Assembly (NCBI GenBank): GCA_017304845.1
Contig: JAFKLL010000015.1
Location: forward strand, 27,087-91,086
Direction of reading: 5' to 3'
DNA length: 64,000 bases
Source of the DNA: Solirubrobacterales bacterium
Lineage (GTDB): Bacteria > Actinomycetota > Thermoleophilia > Solirubrobacterales > 70-9
A program made the position numbers and the translations under genes. Below are positions 1 through 9,250 of the stretch, piece by piece. Below the pieces are notes generated by a model. The model was not told the DNA's origin. It did no database searches and saw only the letters and a list, made by a program, of their open reading frames with translations. Position 1 is the first letter of the stretch, and every line of letters starts with the position of its first letter.

Positions 1-756
1 GACCGCGTCACCGCCACCCTGGAGCGGGTCGGTCAGATCCCGCTCGGCGGCACCGCCACCGGAACCGGCCTCAACACCCATCCGGAGTTCTCGGAGAGGG
101 TGCGGGTCAAGTTGGAAGCGGCGAGCGGCCTCACGATCTCGGCCCCGCACGATCGCTTCGAGGCCCAGGCCAACCGGGACGCCCTGGTCGAGCTCTCCGG
201 CGCCCTCAAGGTCTACGCGGTCTCGCTCAACAAGATCGCCAACGACCTCGCGCTGATGGGCTCCGGCCCCCGGGCCGGCCTGGCCGAGCTCTACCTGCCG
301 GAGCTCCAGAAGGGCTCCTCGATCATGCCCGGCAAGGTCAACCCGGTCATCCCCGAGGTCGTGATCCAGGTCGCCGCCCAGGTGGTCGGCAACGACATGG
401 CGATCACCATGGGTGGCTCCCAGGGTCAGTTCGAGCTGAACGTCCGGGTGCCGCTGATCGCCCGCAACCTGCTCGGCTCGATCAAGATCCTGGCCAGCGC
501 CAGCCGTCTGCTCGACGAGAAGTGCGTCGCCGGCATCGAGGCGAACGGGCCCCAGAACGAGAAGCACGCCGAGGCCACCCTGGCCACGGCGACCGCGCTC
601 AACCCGTTCATCGGCTACGACAAGGCCAGCGAGATCGTCAAGGAAGCCGCCGCCTCAGGCCGGATGCTCCGCGAAGTGGCGATCGAGCTGGGAGTAGAGG
701 AAGCCATCCTCGACGAAGCGCTCGACCACCACAAAATGGCCAACCCCCACCTCTGA
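1..756 (+). CDS. fumC: Class II fumarate hydratase, C-terminal part (partial at window start)
   Basis: The open frame runs in from base 1 and ends in TGA at 754-756, giving 251 residues of a protein usually about 460-470 long. Fumarase C interconverts fumarate and malate in the TCA cycle in the cytoplasm. Visible signatures are a GGTATGTGLN segment near the start and the superfamily signature GSSIMPGKVNP about 105 residues in, followed by NPFIGYDKA, the usual FumC C-terminal block. The related aspartase normally has MPAKVNP, so MPGKVNP plus NPFIGY favours fumarase. The next gene is convergent, and a palindromic repeat begins 12 nt after the stop and may end transcription. Confidence 0.9.
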   Translation, partial: DRVTATLERVGQIPLGGTATGTGLNTHPEFSERVRVKLEAASGLTISAPHDRFEAQANRDALVELSGALKVYAVSLNKIANDLALMGSGPRAGLAELYLPELQKGSSIMPGKVNPVIPEVVIQVAAQVVGNDMAITMGGSQGQFELNVRVPLIARNLLGSIKILASASRLLDEKCVAGIEANGPQNEKHAEATLATATALNPFIGYDKASEIVKEAAASGRMLREVAIELGVEEAILDEALDHHKMANPHL

Positions 757-767
757 GAAATCACAGC

Positions 768-818
768 CCGCGAGATGCAGATCCGCGCCACATGGCGCAC
801 CCGATCTGCATCTCGCGG
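768..818. repeat. Palindromic intergenic element, copy 1
   Basis: The 15-bp arms CCGCGAGATGCAGAT (768-782) and its exact complement (804-818) flank a 21-nt centre. The centre itself contains the inner palindrome GCGCCA-CA-TGGCGC (785-798). The element fills the gap between the convergent fumC and metallophosphoesterase genes. It is one of five related copies in the window; the core reads in the orientation opposite to copies 3, 4 and 5. Confidence 0.9.
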
Positions 819-835
819 CCTGTAGGGGTCGCGGC

Positions 836-3100
836 TTAGCGGCGCTTTCGCTTCTTCGAGATCACCTTGACGTTGGCGACGGCCTTCTTGCCGGCTGCCC
901 TGGCGATGATCCTGGCCTTGCCTCGGGCGTTGCGCAGGGCGCGGACCGGGACGCGGACGACCGCCGTGCGGCCGGGCTGGATCTTTGCGATCACGACCTG
1001 ACGGCGGATCTTCACGCGCCGGTTCGATGACTTCAGCACCACCTTGACGCGCTTCGCGTCCGCGGTGGCGGTGACCAGGTTGGTGACCTTGACCGCGAGC
1101 TTGAACTTGCGGCCGGCCTTGAGGCGGCGGTGCTTCGGCGCCAGGGCGACCGCGCCGACCCGGGCCTGGGGCTTGCGGGGATCCTTGATCAGCAGCTCGA
1201 CGTTGCGATCCTCGGGACTGCCCTCGCCGCACTTCGAGCTACCGCAGGCCTCGGCTCCGTCCTGCGGGTCGTTGTAGCCGAGGGTGCGCGAGATCGAGGC
1301 GAGCTGCTCGTCGCTCATGTTCGCGGCCGAGGTGCCGGAGGTCGGGGCCTCGGCGCCGGCCGCCTGGTCGATCACGGTGCCGAAGATCGAGAGGTTCCCG
1401 TCCCGGTTGTCGAAGACCTCGACCAGACGGTTCTGCTTCGGCCAGTCGGCCAGGGCGGAGGTGCGGATGCCCCAGAAGCCACCCTTGCCGTCGACCCCGG
1501 GGTACGGGGTGATGTTGTTGACGTGGCTGTGGCCGGCCACCCAGGCGACCGCGTTCGGGTACTGGTGCATCAGCGCGACAACGTCGTCCTTCAGGTGGAT
1601 CGGCGTCGACGTGCGCGGGTCGCCGTCGCAGCCCGGCACCACGGCCGGATCGACGTTCTGGCAGCTCGGAGCGTTCTCGTCGGGCACGTCGGCGGTCAGG
1701 CTCTCGACCGAGTGGTGCGAGAAGACGATCGCGATCTCGTTGTTCTTGGTCGCCCGCTGGAGCTGGCTCTCGAACCACTTGAACTGCGGGTCGTCGAGGT
1801 TGCCCTTGTCAGAGGTGAGGATCTTGCCGCCCTCGGAGGCGGTGTCCAGGGTGATGAACCTGACCCCGGGCCGCGGGCTGAACGAGTAGTAGCCGGCGTA
1901 GCCGTTCGAGGCGTCGCGGATCGACTTGTCGACCAGGTTGAAGCCGTGGCCCTTCGGGTCGTTGCCGTCCCGGAAGATGTCCATGTACTCCTTCTTCGAG
2001 ACCAGGTGGCGCTTCGGGTCCGGCGGGACCTCCATGAAGTAGTCCGGGTTCGACTGCCGCAGGGCGAGCAGGTCCTGGACCGAGAAGTCGGCGCTGAGGA
2101 CGAAGCCGAGCAGCGGGCTCGTGTCGCGACCGCTGTTGGCCGGGTCGTCGTTGACGGGCTTGAGGCAGCCGGTCGCGATCTGCTCGAAGATCTCGCTGGC
2201 GTAGCCGTTGCCCTGGACCAGGGTGTCGTGGTTGCCGAAGGCCATGTACGACGGGACCTTCAGGCCGACCGCCTTGAACGGCTTCTGGGCGCGGTCCAGC
2301 AGGCCCGGGTAGGTCGGGAAGGCCGCGTTCGGGTTGTTGAAGTTCGGGTTCGGGGGGTTGGGGGCCGGGTTCGGGTCGTCCGGGTCGTAGAAGTAGCCCA
2401 TGGTCGGGGCCGGGAAGTCGTCCCGGTCCTGGACCCCGGTGTAGAGCGACGGGTTCGACGCGTCCTTGATGTTCATCCCGGCCGGGCAGAGCACGTTCTT
2501 GCCGACGTACTGGGCCGGATCGACCCCGGAGCCCGGGTTGACCTGCTTGCCCTCGACCAGCTGGCGGTTCCAGAGGGTCTCGTTGTACTGGTTGTTGTCG
2601 GAGATGTCGCCGGTGTTGATGACGAAGTCCATCTTCGGCTTGGCGTTGCCGCGGGCGAGGTGCGGGGGCCGGGTGGAGAAGGCGTTGAACTGCCGGATCA
2701 TCTGGTTCTCCTCCTGCGGGTTCAGCGCCTCGGCCGGGCGGAAGGAGGCGTTGAACGGGGCGCCCTGCGGGTCGAGGAACTCGACCCGGAGCGGGCTCTC
2801 CTCGTCGGCCAGCTGGAAGTCGGTGAGCTGACCGAAGTAGGTGAGCGAGGTGCGGCGCTTCTCACGGCCGGCGACCGCCTGGCCGAGCGCCGCCCCGTCC
2901 TCGGAGCCGTCGCGGACGACGTAGCCCTCGCCGGGCCCGGTGGTGAGGAAGTTGAAGCCGGAGGAGGAGTCGGGCACGATCCGCTGCTTGGTCGTGCTCA
3001 CGCCGAGGTTGTCGCCGGTGGCGGCCTGGGCGACCGCGACGGCGGTCAGCGCGACGGCGGCGGTCAGCGCAACGGCAACTTTGGTCCTGAACCGATTCAT
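836..3100 (-). CDS. Secreted metallophosphoesterase (TIGR03767-like)
   Basis: A 754-residue exported calcineurin-like phosphoesterase. A signal peptide covers about residues 1-27. Metal-site motifs appear in order: TDFQ (about 93), NTGDISDNNQ (162-171), FGNHD (288-292), FSHHS (near 460) and AGHSHVN (near 520). These match the metallophosphoesterase fold and, as a whole, the long actinobacterial family TIGR03767; the substrate is unknown. The last roughly 90 residues form a basic beta-rich domain of the type found on many secreted proteins of this lineage, perhaps a wall-binding tail. The start ATG is supported by AAGGAG 6 nt upstream. A possible promoter with TTGCCG and TAACGT boxes 17 nt apart lies at 3213-3185 on this strand. 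Confidence 0.85.
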   Translation of the reverse strand: MNRFRTKVAVALTAAVALTAVAVAQAATGDNLGVSTTKQRIVPDSSSGFNFLTTGPGEGYVVRDGSEDGAALGQAVAGREKRRTSLTYFGQLTDFQLADEESPLRVEFLDPQGAPFNASFRPAEALNPQEENQMIRQFNAFSTRPPHLARGNAKPKMDFVINTGDISDNNQYNETLWNRQLVEGKQVNPGSGVDPAQYVGKNVLCPAGMNIKDASNPSLYTGVQDRDDFPAPTMGYFYDPDDPNPAPNPPNPNFNNPNAAFPTYPGLLDRAQKPFKAVGLKVPSYMAFGNHDTLVQGNGYASEIFEQIATGCLKPVNDDPANSGRDTSPLLGFVLSADFSVQDLLALRQSNPDYFMEVPPDPKRHLVSKKEYMDIFRDGNDPKGHGFNLVDKSIRDASNGYAGYYSFSPRPGVRFITLDTASEGGKILTSDKGNLDDPQFKWFESQLQRATKNNEIAIVFSHHSVESLTADVPDENAPSCQNVDPAVVPGCDGDPRTSTPIHLKDDVVALMHQYPNAVAWVAGHSHVNNITPYPGVDGKGGFWGIRTSALADWPKQNRLVEVFDNRDGNLSIFGTVIDQAAGAEAPTSGTSAANMSDEQLASISRTLGYNDPQDGAEACGSSKCGEGSPEDRNVELLIKDPRKPQARVGAVALAPKHRRLKAGRKFKLAVKVTNLVTATADAKRVKVVLKSSNRRVKIRRQVVIAKIQPGRTAVVRVPVRALRNARGKARIIARAAGKKAVANVKVISKKRKRR

Positions 3101-3184
3101 CGAATCTCCTTTTGGCCGGTCACGAGAGCCGGCTCGGCTGTGGCAGCGGTCCCGGTCTCCTCCGGGCCCGGACGGGATGAGGCA

Positions 3185-3213
3185 ACGTTATCGCCATGTA
3201 AAGGAACCGGCAA
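3185..3213 (-). promoter_or_regulatory. Possible promoter of the metallophosphoesterase gene
   Basis: On the minus strand TTGCCG (3213-3208) and TAACGT (3190-3185) are separated by exactly 17 nt, about 85 nt before the start codon. Each box matches the sigma-70 consensus only partly. The rest of 3101-3282 shows no gene. Confidence 0.3.
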
Positions 3214-3282
3214 AGGCCATCGATGTTGCGGTGGCGGGCGGGCAGGCATGACCGGGCCGGGGCGTCGGTCGCTGGTACGCTT

Positions 3283-3382
3283 GCCGCGAACGCCACGCGG
3301 GGAACACCGGTGAGAGTCCGGGGCTGACGCGCAACGGTAAGGAGGCACAGACCTTCAAGCCCGAGTACCGCAGGCGATCGCA
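3283..3382 (+). ncRNA. Cobalamin riboswitch 1
   Basis: The core landmarks of the cobalamin riboswitch occur in order: GGGGAACACCGGTGAGAGTC (3299-3318), GCTGACGCGCAACGGTAA (3323-3340) and AAGCCCGAGTACCGC (3357-3371). The middle block is the conserved B12-box region and the last is the actinobacterial form of the 3' core strand. It lies about 110 nt upstream of the transcobalamin-like gene at 3496. A TACGCT box at 3276-3281 could be the -10 element and would start RNA right at the aptamer. In this class ligand binding normally represses the downstream gene; I could not define the expression platform with confidence. Confidence 0.85.
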
Positions 3383-3495
3383 GTTGATTCGTACAGCCTC
3401 GCGAACGGGCAGTCGGCCATCACCTCTCCAGCAGGGACGGTCCGCTCCGATCGGGGCGCCAACCCACGGTAGTGAGACGCGAAGGAGTCTTGGTG

Positions 3496-5400
3496 ATGCA
3501 GCGATTTTTGACGGGTGTCCTAGCGGTTGCACTCGGTTTGATGGTGGCCTCGGCGCCCGCCCGGGCCGAAGTGAGCCCGACCGAGGCGGCCCAGGCCGCG
3601 GCCAACGGAGCAGCCTGGTTCGAAGCCACCCAGAACGAGTCCGGGGCGCTCGCGGCCGGTCTCGGCGGCGGTGACCGCTTCGGCGAGTGGTCGTTGACCG
3701 CGTTGGCGGCAGGGGGCGTGAACGCCGCGGATTCGCGGACCTCGCTTCTTTCCTCTTCGGCCCAGGACTACTACGACGAGTGGTGGAGCGTGCGCGGCCC
3801 GGGGACGGTCTCCTGCCCGGCCGGCGAGGACAACCCCGAGGTCTGCGCCGAGCAGCCGGACGGGCTCCCGACCGACTCGGCCCGCACCGTGCTCAGCGCC
3901 TTGGCCGGCGGCCTCCAGCCCTCGCGGATCGCGGTCGACCGTGACTACGTCTCCCGGCTCGCCTTCTGGTGGAGCGGTGACCAGATCGGCTACCGCGACC
4001 TGCTGAACGACGACATCTTCGGGATCATCGCCCTCGCCCATTCCGGGGCTCCGGTCGAGCTGCTCCAGACCCTCGCCCTGAAGGTCCGCGCTCAGCAGCT
4101 GGCCGACGGCGGCTGGCACTGGCGCGCGACCGACGGCGACGAGACGCTGCCGCCCACGGTCGCCTCGGACACCGACATGACCGCCGCCGCGATCGGCGCG
4201 CTCTGCGCCGCCGGCGCCGAGCCGGCGAGCGACGAGCAGATCCAGCGGGGCCTCGGCCTGATCGCCTCCCGCCAGTCGGCGGCCCAGGGCGGCTTCAGCA
4301 CCAGCGCCAGCCCGACCGGGACGAACACCAACACCACCGCCTGGGTGGCGAGCGCCTTCAACCTCTGCGGCATCGACCCCCAGAGCGAGCGCTGGACCAC
4401 GGAGCAGGGCAAGACCCCGCTCGACTTCCTGGTCGCGATGCAGAACGCGAACGGATCGTTCCGCTACATGCCGGCCAACCCGTCCGGGTCGGCCAATCTG
4501 ATGGCCTCCTACCAGGCCGTCTCGCCGCTCGGCGGCAACGACTGGACCGGCGACGCCCCCACCCGCGACGACTCGGGTGACCCGGCGGTCAAGCCGGCGC
4601 CGTACGTCGCGGACGGCACCGTCGTCCCGCTCACCCTGATCGTGGACCACGGCGAAGCGACCCCGCTCGAGGACCGCAGCCGCATGTGCCGTGTCGAGGT
4701 CGCCGAGGGCTCGGACCTGCGTCAGGCACTGGCCGAGGCGGAGGTCGATTCGGCCCCCGGCAACTGCGTCGAGGGCGTCGAGACCACTGACGACGGGGGA
4801 GACGTGACGGTCGACTCGCTCAACGGCGGCTCCGACGGTTGGAGCGTCGAGGTCGACGGCCGGGGCGAGGAGGGTTCCTACGGCGGGACGCTGGGCCTCG
4901 GCGACATGGTCGTGCTCCGTTACAAGGGCAGCACGACGCTCGCCCCGCCCGCCGTCAAGCCGGTCCCGCAGATCGGCGACGAGGCGGACCCCACCGACCC
5001 GACCGACCCCACGGACCCGACCGACCCCACCGATCCGGAGGTCACCTACGCCCGGGCCAAGGTGGTCGGCAAGCCGACCCTGAAACGAGGCCGGGTGCGG
5101 GCCCGCGTGGCCTGTCCCGGCGGCGCCGCCCCGGCCGGCTGCACGGTCATGGCGACCTTCGCGGTGAGGGTGCCGGCGAAGAAGCGGTTCGCCGCCTTCG
5201 GGGCCACCGCCGCCGAGATCCCCGCCGGCCGGGCACGTCTGCTCCGGGTCAAGGCGGGCAAGCGGGTCCGGGCGGTCCTCAGGAAGACCGCTCGCCGTGG
5301 CGCCAAGGGTCGTGCGTTCGTCCGCGTGACCGTCGGGACGCGTTCCCCCGACGGTGTCGTGCGATACGCCCGCGGCCGGGGCCTGATCCGCGGCCACTGA
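3496..5400 (+). CDS. Secreted transcobalamin-like protein A (alpha/alpha-barrel then DUF4430)
   Basis: A 634-residue exported protein. The signal peptide is residues 1-24 (ends SAPARA). Residues about 30-340 carry squalene-cyclase/prenyltransferase-type repeats, for example FEATQNESGAL, LADGGWHW and AMQNANGSF, which form an alpha/alpha barrel. Residues about 373-475 look like a DUF4430 beta domain. A (TDP)n linker follows at 498-514, then a basic C-terminal beta domain. Barrel plus DUF4430 is the architecture of transcobalamin and intrinsic factor. With a cobalamin riboswitch directly upstream, extracellular corrinoid capture is the best inference, not proven. The ATG at 3496 is chosen because GAAGGAG lies 8 nt upstream; a GTG at 3472 would place that SD inside the gene. 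The next gene overlaps the stop. Confidence 0.8.
   Translation: MQRFLTGVLAVALGLMVASAPARAEVSPTEAAQAAANGAAWFEATQNESGALAAGLGGGDRFGEWSLTALAAGGVNAADSRTSLLSSSAQDYYDEWWSVRGPGTVSCPAGEDNPEVCAEQPDGLPTDSARTVLSALAGGLQPSRIAVDRDYVSRLAFWWSGDQIGYRDLLNDDIFGIIALAHSGAPVELLQTLALKVRAQQLADGGWHWRATDGDETLPPTVASDTDMTAAAIGALCAAGAEPASDEQIQRGLGLIASRQSAAQGGFSTSASPTGTNTNTTAWVASAFNLCGIDPQSERWTTEQGKTPLDFLVAMQNANGSFRYMPANPSGSANLMASYQAVSPLGGNDWTGDAPTRDDSGDPAVKPAPYVADGTVVPLTLIVDHGEATPLEDRSRMCRVEVAEGSDLRQALAEAEVDSAPGNCVEGVETTDDGGDVTVDSLNGGSDGWSVEVDGRGEEGSYGGTLGLGDMVVLRYKGSTTLAPPAVKPVPQIGDEADPTDPTDPTDPTDPTDPEVTYARAKVVGKPTLKRGRVRARVACPGGAAPAGCTVMATFAVRVPAKKRFAAFGATAAEIPAGRARLLRVKAGKRVRAVLRKTARRGAKGRAFVRVTVGTRSPDGVVRYARGRGLIRGH
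4987..5037 (+). repeat. Imperfect 9-bp tandem repeat encoding a (TDP)n linker
   Basis: Codons for Asp-Pro-Thr are repeated about six times, with third-base variation between copies. The stretch separates the DUF4430-like domain of protein A from its basic C-terminal domain and is probably a flexible surface linker. Confidence 0.85.
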
Positions 5401-7232
5401 TTCGGGCCGCGGCGAAAACCTGGCTCGCGGCGACGCTGGCCGCCCTCGTCGTGACGGGGGCGGCCGCGTCGGCGGCCCAGGCGACCGAGGTCTCGGTCCG
5501 GGTCGAGGGGGCCTCCTCGACGCTGCTCGAGACCGAGGTGGATACGACGGTCCACCGGGTGGACGGAGGCGACGGCTCTGGCGCCCACGACTGCCGGGGG
5601 CCGATCGGCGAGGCCGCCGGACCGACCGTCACCGGCGCGCTCGACGACGCGCTGAGAGCGGCCGGCAAGACCTGGAAGGGCCAGTGGAGCAGCAGCTCCG
5701 GAGACTTCCTGATCGACCGGGTCGCCGGCGAGTCCGCGACCAACGTCGGTCCCTGGACCATCCTGCTGAACGGAGTCCCGACCCCGGTCGGCGGCTGCTC
5801 GATGAAGGTCGTCGACGGCGACCGGATCCTGTTCGCCCGAGACGTCGTGTTCCAGACCAAGACGCTTCGACTGACCGGCCCGGACCGGGTCGAGCCGGGG
5901 CAGGCCCTGGTCCTCACGGTCGAGGACGAACGCGACGGCGGCGCGCCGGTGAGCGGGGCCGAGATCGCGACCACGGGTCGCGCCGAGACGACCGGAGGCG
6001 ACGGCCGGGCGACCTTCACCCTCGAAGAGCCGGGCCGCCACGTCTTCAAGGCCACCCACCCGGACGGCATCCGGTCCAACTCGCTCGAGGTCTGCGTCGG
6101 CGTCTCGGGCTGCGATGGAAACGAAGGTCCCCCGGCCCGCATCCTCAAGTTCGCGGACGACTCCCGCTTCATGCGGGGCGCGGCTCCTCGGGTTCTGCGA
6201 GGGCGCTCGCGCGGGAGCTCGGTGCGAGTCGTGATCCGCAACGGGCGGGGGCGGGTGCTGGCCCGCGAAATCGCGGTGACCGACGGCCTCTGGGAGACCA
6301 GGATCGGCACCCTGCGGCCGGGTCGCTACCGCCTGCTCGCCTGGGCGATCGGGATCCCCGGCCAGACCTGGCGCACCGGCGTCAACCGGATCGGGCTGAG
6401 CGTGTCCGGGCGGCGACTGACCCGGGCCCGGATGGTCGGCCGGGCGATCCGCTTCCTCGACCGTCGGGCAGGCAGCGGGGAGGTGCGCGGCTCCGGCCTG
6501 CTGGCGGCCTGGTCCGGCCTTGCGCTCGGGGTCCGCGACCGCGGCTCGGCCGGGCGGGTCCTGCGCGCCCTGACCAGGCCGAACCCGCGCAGGTCGAGCG
6601 ACGGCGAGCTGGCCCGGGACCTGGCCGCGATCATGCGGATCCGCAAGGGACGCTCCAGGGTGCCGGGCCTGGCCCGGCGTCTGCCGGCGATGAGGCGGGA
6701 GCTGGCCGGCCGGCAGGCCGAGGACGGCTCCTTCGGGCAGGACGTCAACCTCACGGCGATGTCGATCCTCGCCCTCCCGAACAGCTACGCGGCGACGCGC
6801 GCGGCCGCCTGGCTCGGCGAGGTCCAGGGGAGCGACGGCGGCTTCGGGATCTCTCCCGGCGGGTCGCCGGACATCGATACGACGGGGCTCGCCGCCTGGG
6901 CGCTGGCCTCCCAGGGGTACCGCGAGGAGGTCGCCTCGGCGGCGGCGTTCGTCCGTTCCGGTCAGAACCCCGACGGCGGATTCCCGGCGGTGGCCGGAGG
7001 CGCCTCCAACGCCCAGAGCACCGGCCTCGGCCTGCTCGCCATCCACCTCGCCGGAGGATCCCGCCTCGGCCCGAAGACCGAGGACGGGATCAGCCCGACC
7101 CACTACCTCGCGACCCTCCAGCGCCGGGCGGGGTCGATCGACTACACGCCCGGGCTGAGGACGACCCCGGTCTGGGTCACCTCGCAGGCCGTCCTGGGCC
7201 TGACCGCCCGTTCGCTGCTGGTCAGCGGCTGA
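5397..7232 (+). CDS. Secreted transcobalamin-like protein B (DUF4430 then alpha/alpha-barrel)
   Basis: About 611 residues. The frame encodes a complete signal peptide (basic start with R3 and K7, hydrophobic core, cleavage near AAQA at 29), but it has no ATG, GTG or TTG before it. CTG at 5397, overlapping the upstream TGA as CTGA, or ATT at 5400 is therefore the likely start. Residues 30-150 are DUF4430 (WTILLNGVPTPVGGC, then VVDGDRILF). Residues 155-250 are an Ig/transthyretin-like domain. Residues about 430-611 carry barrel repeats (DGSFGQDVNLTAMSILAL, SDGGFGISPGG, NPDGGFPAV). The domain order is the reverse of protein A. Co-transcription with A under cobalamin riboswitch 1 is expected. The 3' end overlaps the convergent pabBC gene by 11 bp. 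Confidence 0.75.
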   Translation: MIRAAAKTWLAATLAALVVTGAAASAAQATEVSVRVEGASSTLLETEVDTTVHRVDGGDGSGAHDCRGPIGEAAGPTVTGALDDALRAAGKTWKGQWSSSSGDFLIDRVAGESATNVGPWTILLNGVPTPVGGCSMKVVDGDRILFARDVVFQTKTLRLTGPDRVEPGQALVLTVEDERDGGAPVSGAEIATTGRAETTGGDGRATFTLEEPGRHVFKATHPDGIRSNSLEVCVGVSGCDGNEGPPARILKFADDSRFMRGAAPRVLRGRSRGSSVRVVIRNGRGRVLAREIAVTDGLWETRIGTLRPGRYRLLAWAIGIPGQTWRTGVNRIGLSVSGRRLTRARMVGRAIRFLDRRAGSGEVRGSGLLAAWSGLALGVRDRGSAGRVLRALTRPNPRRSSDGELARDLAAIMRIRKGRSRVPGLARRLPAMRRELAGRQAEDGSFGQDVNLTAMSILALPNSYAATRAAAWLGEVQGSDGGFGISPGGSPDIDTTGLAAWALASQGYREEVASAAAFVRSGQNPDGGFPAVAGGASNAQSTGLGLLAIHLAGGSRLGPKTEDGISPTHYLATLQRRAGSIDYTPGLRTTPVWVTSQAVLGLTARSLLVSG

Positions 7233-9240
7233 GCCGGGCCGGCAGGAGCCCGCGCAGCGAGTTGACGAGGAACGCCTCGCCGGAGGCCCGGAGCTCGTCC
7301 AGGGTGACCGTCCGCTCGGTCACGTCCCTGCCCTCGTGGCCGAGCTCGATCAGCCTTTGCCGCCCGACGCCGGGGAGGATGCGGCCGTCGGCGGGCGGGG
7401 TGGTCAGCCCTCCGTCGGCGTCGGTGACGAGCACGTTCGCCCAGGCGGCCTCGAGCAGATTCCCATCCAGGTCGACCAGGAGCGGGACCGCGGGCGAGAC
7501 CGCCTCGGCAAGGGCGTCGAGCAGGCGGCGGTCCCGCCACTTGTGAGGGCCGAGACCGCCCGGCAGGGTGACCGGGGCGAGCATCACCGGCTCGGGCAGG
7601 TCGACGTGCGGCGTGAAGGTCGTCTCGATCTCGCGGCCGGGAACGAAGTCGATCCGGAGGCGCAGGTCGCCCCGCGTCGCGCCCGCCTCGGTCGCGATCC
7701 GTTCGGCGAGATCGCCCGGGATCTCCTCTCCGTAGAGCTCCGCGACGCTGGCTCGGAGGCGGGTCAGGTGATCTTCGAGATGGACCGGGACCCCATCCGA
7801 GACCCGGGTCGTCTCGAAGACGCCCGCGGCTGGATCCGGTCGGCCGACGGGCCTCGGGCCGAGGCGTAGAACCGGAGGCTCCTCACCGACCGGGCTCTCC
7901 GCCTCCCGTGAGGCCCCGATCGAATCGAGCAGCGGCTGCGCCTTCGTCGACGCCTCGGCGGCCTCTTCGCCCGGATCGGAATCGGCGACGATCCCACCGC
8001 CGGCATCGAGCCAGATCCGCTCACCGCGGATCTCGAAGGTCCGGATCGCGACGTTGAGCTCCAGCCCGGCGAAGGGCGAGGAGAAGCCGATCGCCCCCGT
8101 GAAGACCTGGCGGGCGCTCGATTCCAGCTCGGCGATCGCCTCGATCGCAGCCAGCTTCGGCGCTCCGGTGACCGAGCCCGGCGGGAAGGTGCCGGCGAGC
8201 AGGGCGGCGTCGTCGACCTCCGGCCTCAGCACGCCCTCCACCTCGGAGACCAGATGCCACACCCCGGGATGGGCCCGCGGCTCGGCCAGCGCGGTGACCT
8301 TGACGCTGCCGGGCAGGCAGACCCGGCCCAGATCGTTGCGGACCAGATCGACGATCATCGTGTTCTCCGCCCGGTCCTTCCGCGAGCGGGCGAGCTCGTC
8401 GCGCGTGGCGGCGGCCGCTTCGGGGTCGGGGACGCGCGGCCGGGTGCCCTTGATCGGGGCGCTGCGGACCCGGTCCCGCCGCCGTTCCAGGAACAGCTCC
8501 GGGGACAGGCTGGCGATCGCGGACCGACCGTCCGCGAGGTACGCGGCCCGGTCCGGGGTGAGCTCCCCGGCCGCCCGTGTGAAGAGGTCGATCGGGTCTC
8601 CCCGGAGGGTCGAACGCAGTCGCAGCGCGATGTTCGCCTGGTACAGGTCCCCTTCCGCGATGCGTTCACGGCAGGCCTGAACCGCCCGGGTGTGACCCTG
8701 CGGCGAGGGATCGGAACGCCAGGGGCCGGTCGTGAACTCGCCCGGCGCCGCAGGCCCGTCGAGCAGCCGTGCGCGCAGGGTCTCCAGCCGCTCCCGGAGG
8801 ATCTGCTCGCGTTCGCCGGTCCAGATCGCCTCGAACCACCACTGGCCTTCGGCATCGAGGCGCAGCAGATGGTCGTAGCGGGCGAGCGAGAACCTCGGGA
8901 GGCGCTCACGCGAGGGAGGCGACATCGTCGGCGTCTCGCCCGGGACCCCTAGCTCGAAGCCGAGATAGCCGAACCATCCCCCGCCGACGAAATGATCGGC
9001 CGGACCGTCGGCTTCGTCCCGCTCGGCGAGCAGGGCGAATGGATCCTCCGTCTCGGCGGCCACCCGGACCGGCTCCGAGCCGACCAGGGCGCCACCGCCG
9101 GCCCACTCGCCGACCATCGCGAACGGACGGGCATCGCCACGAACCAGCTGGGCTTCGTGGCCGGGGGGGACGGCCCCCTCCAGGGCGACGCGCACGGGGC
9201 GGCATCGCCCGTCCGATCCGGAGGGGGCCGTGAATGTCAA
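7222..9240 (-). CDS. pabBC: Fused aminodeoxychorismate synthase component I / aminodeoxychorismate lyase
   Basis: A 672-residue cytoplasmic protein. Residues about 80-430 are a chorismate-binding domain: the DLYQANIALRLRS, SPELFLERR, IKGTRPR and MIVDLVRNDLGRVC blocks, then PPGSVTGAPK. These are typical of PabB, which makes 4-amino-4-deoxychorismate with a glutamine amidotransferase partner. Residues about 450-672 are a class-IV aminotransferase-fold lyase (PabC) that releases p-aminobenzoate for folate synthesis; GNLLEAAWANVLV is its cofactor-side signature. PabB-PabC fusions are known in other bacteria. The start is TTG at 9240, only 10 nt after the upstream riboswitch-controlled DUF4430 gene, so the two are probably one transcript. 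No PabA is seen nearby. Confidence 0.88.
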   Translation of the reverse strand: MTFTAPSGSDGRCRPVRVALEGAVPPGHEAQLVRGDARPFAMVGEWAGGGALVGSEPVRVAAETEDPFALLAERDEADGPADHFVGGGWFGYLGFELGVPGETPTMSPPSRERLPRFSLARYDHLLRLDAEGQWWFEAIWTGEREQILRERLETLRARLLDGPAAPGEFTTGPWRSDPSPQGHTRAVQACRERIAEGDLYQANIALRLRSTLRGDPIDLFTRAAGELTPDRAAYLADGRSAIASLSPELFLERRRDRVRSAPIKGTRPRVPDPEAAAATRDELARSRKDRAENTMIVDLVRNDLGRVCLPGSVKVTALAEPRAHPGVWHLVSEVEGVLRPEVDDAALLAGTFPPGSVTGAPKLAAIEAIAELESSARQVFTGAIGFSSPFAGLELNVAIRTFEIRGERIWLDAGGGIVADSDPGEEAAEASTKAQPLLDSIGASREAESPVGEEPPVLRLGPRPVGRPDPAAGVFETTRVSDGVPVHLEDHLTRLRASVAELYGEEIPGDLAERIATEAGATRGDLRLRIDFVPGREIETTFTPHVDLPEPVMLAPVTLPGGLGPHKWRDRRLLDALAEAVSPAVPLLVDLDGNLLEAAWANVLVTDADGGLTTPPADGRILPGVGRQRLIELGHEGRDVTERTVTLDELRASGEAFLVNSLRGLLPARLSR

Positions 9241-9250
9241 TGGCGCCCCG

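Noticed and set aside
1130..3313. A 727-codon open frame opposite the metallophosphoesterase
   Set aside because: Its composition (Val/Arg/Gly/Asp) is the mirror of a GC-rich gene; the opposite strand has signal peptide, metal motifs and an SD.
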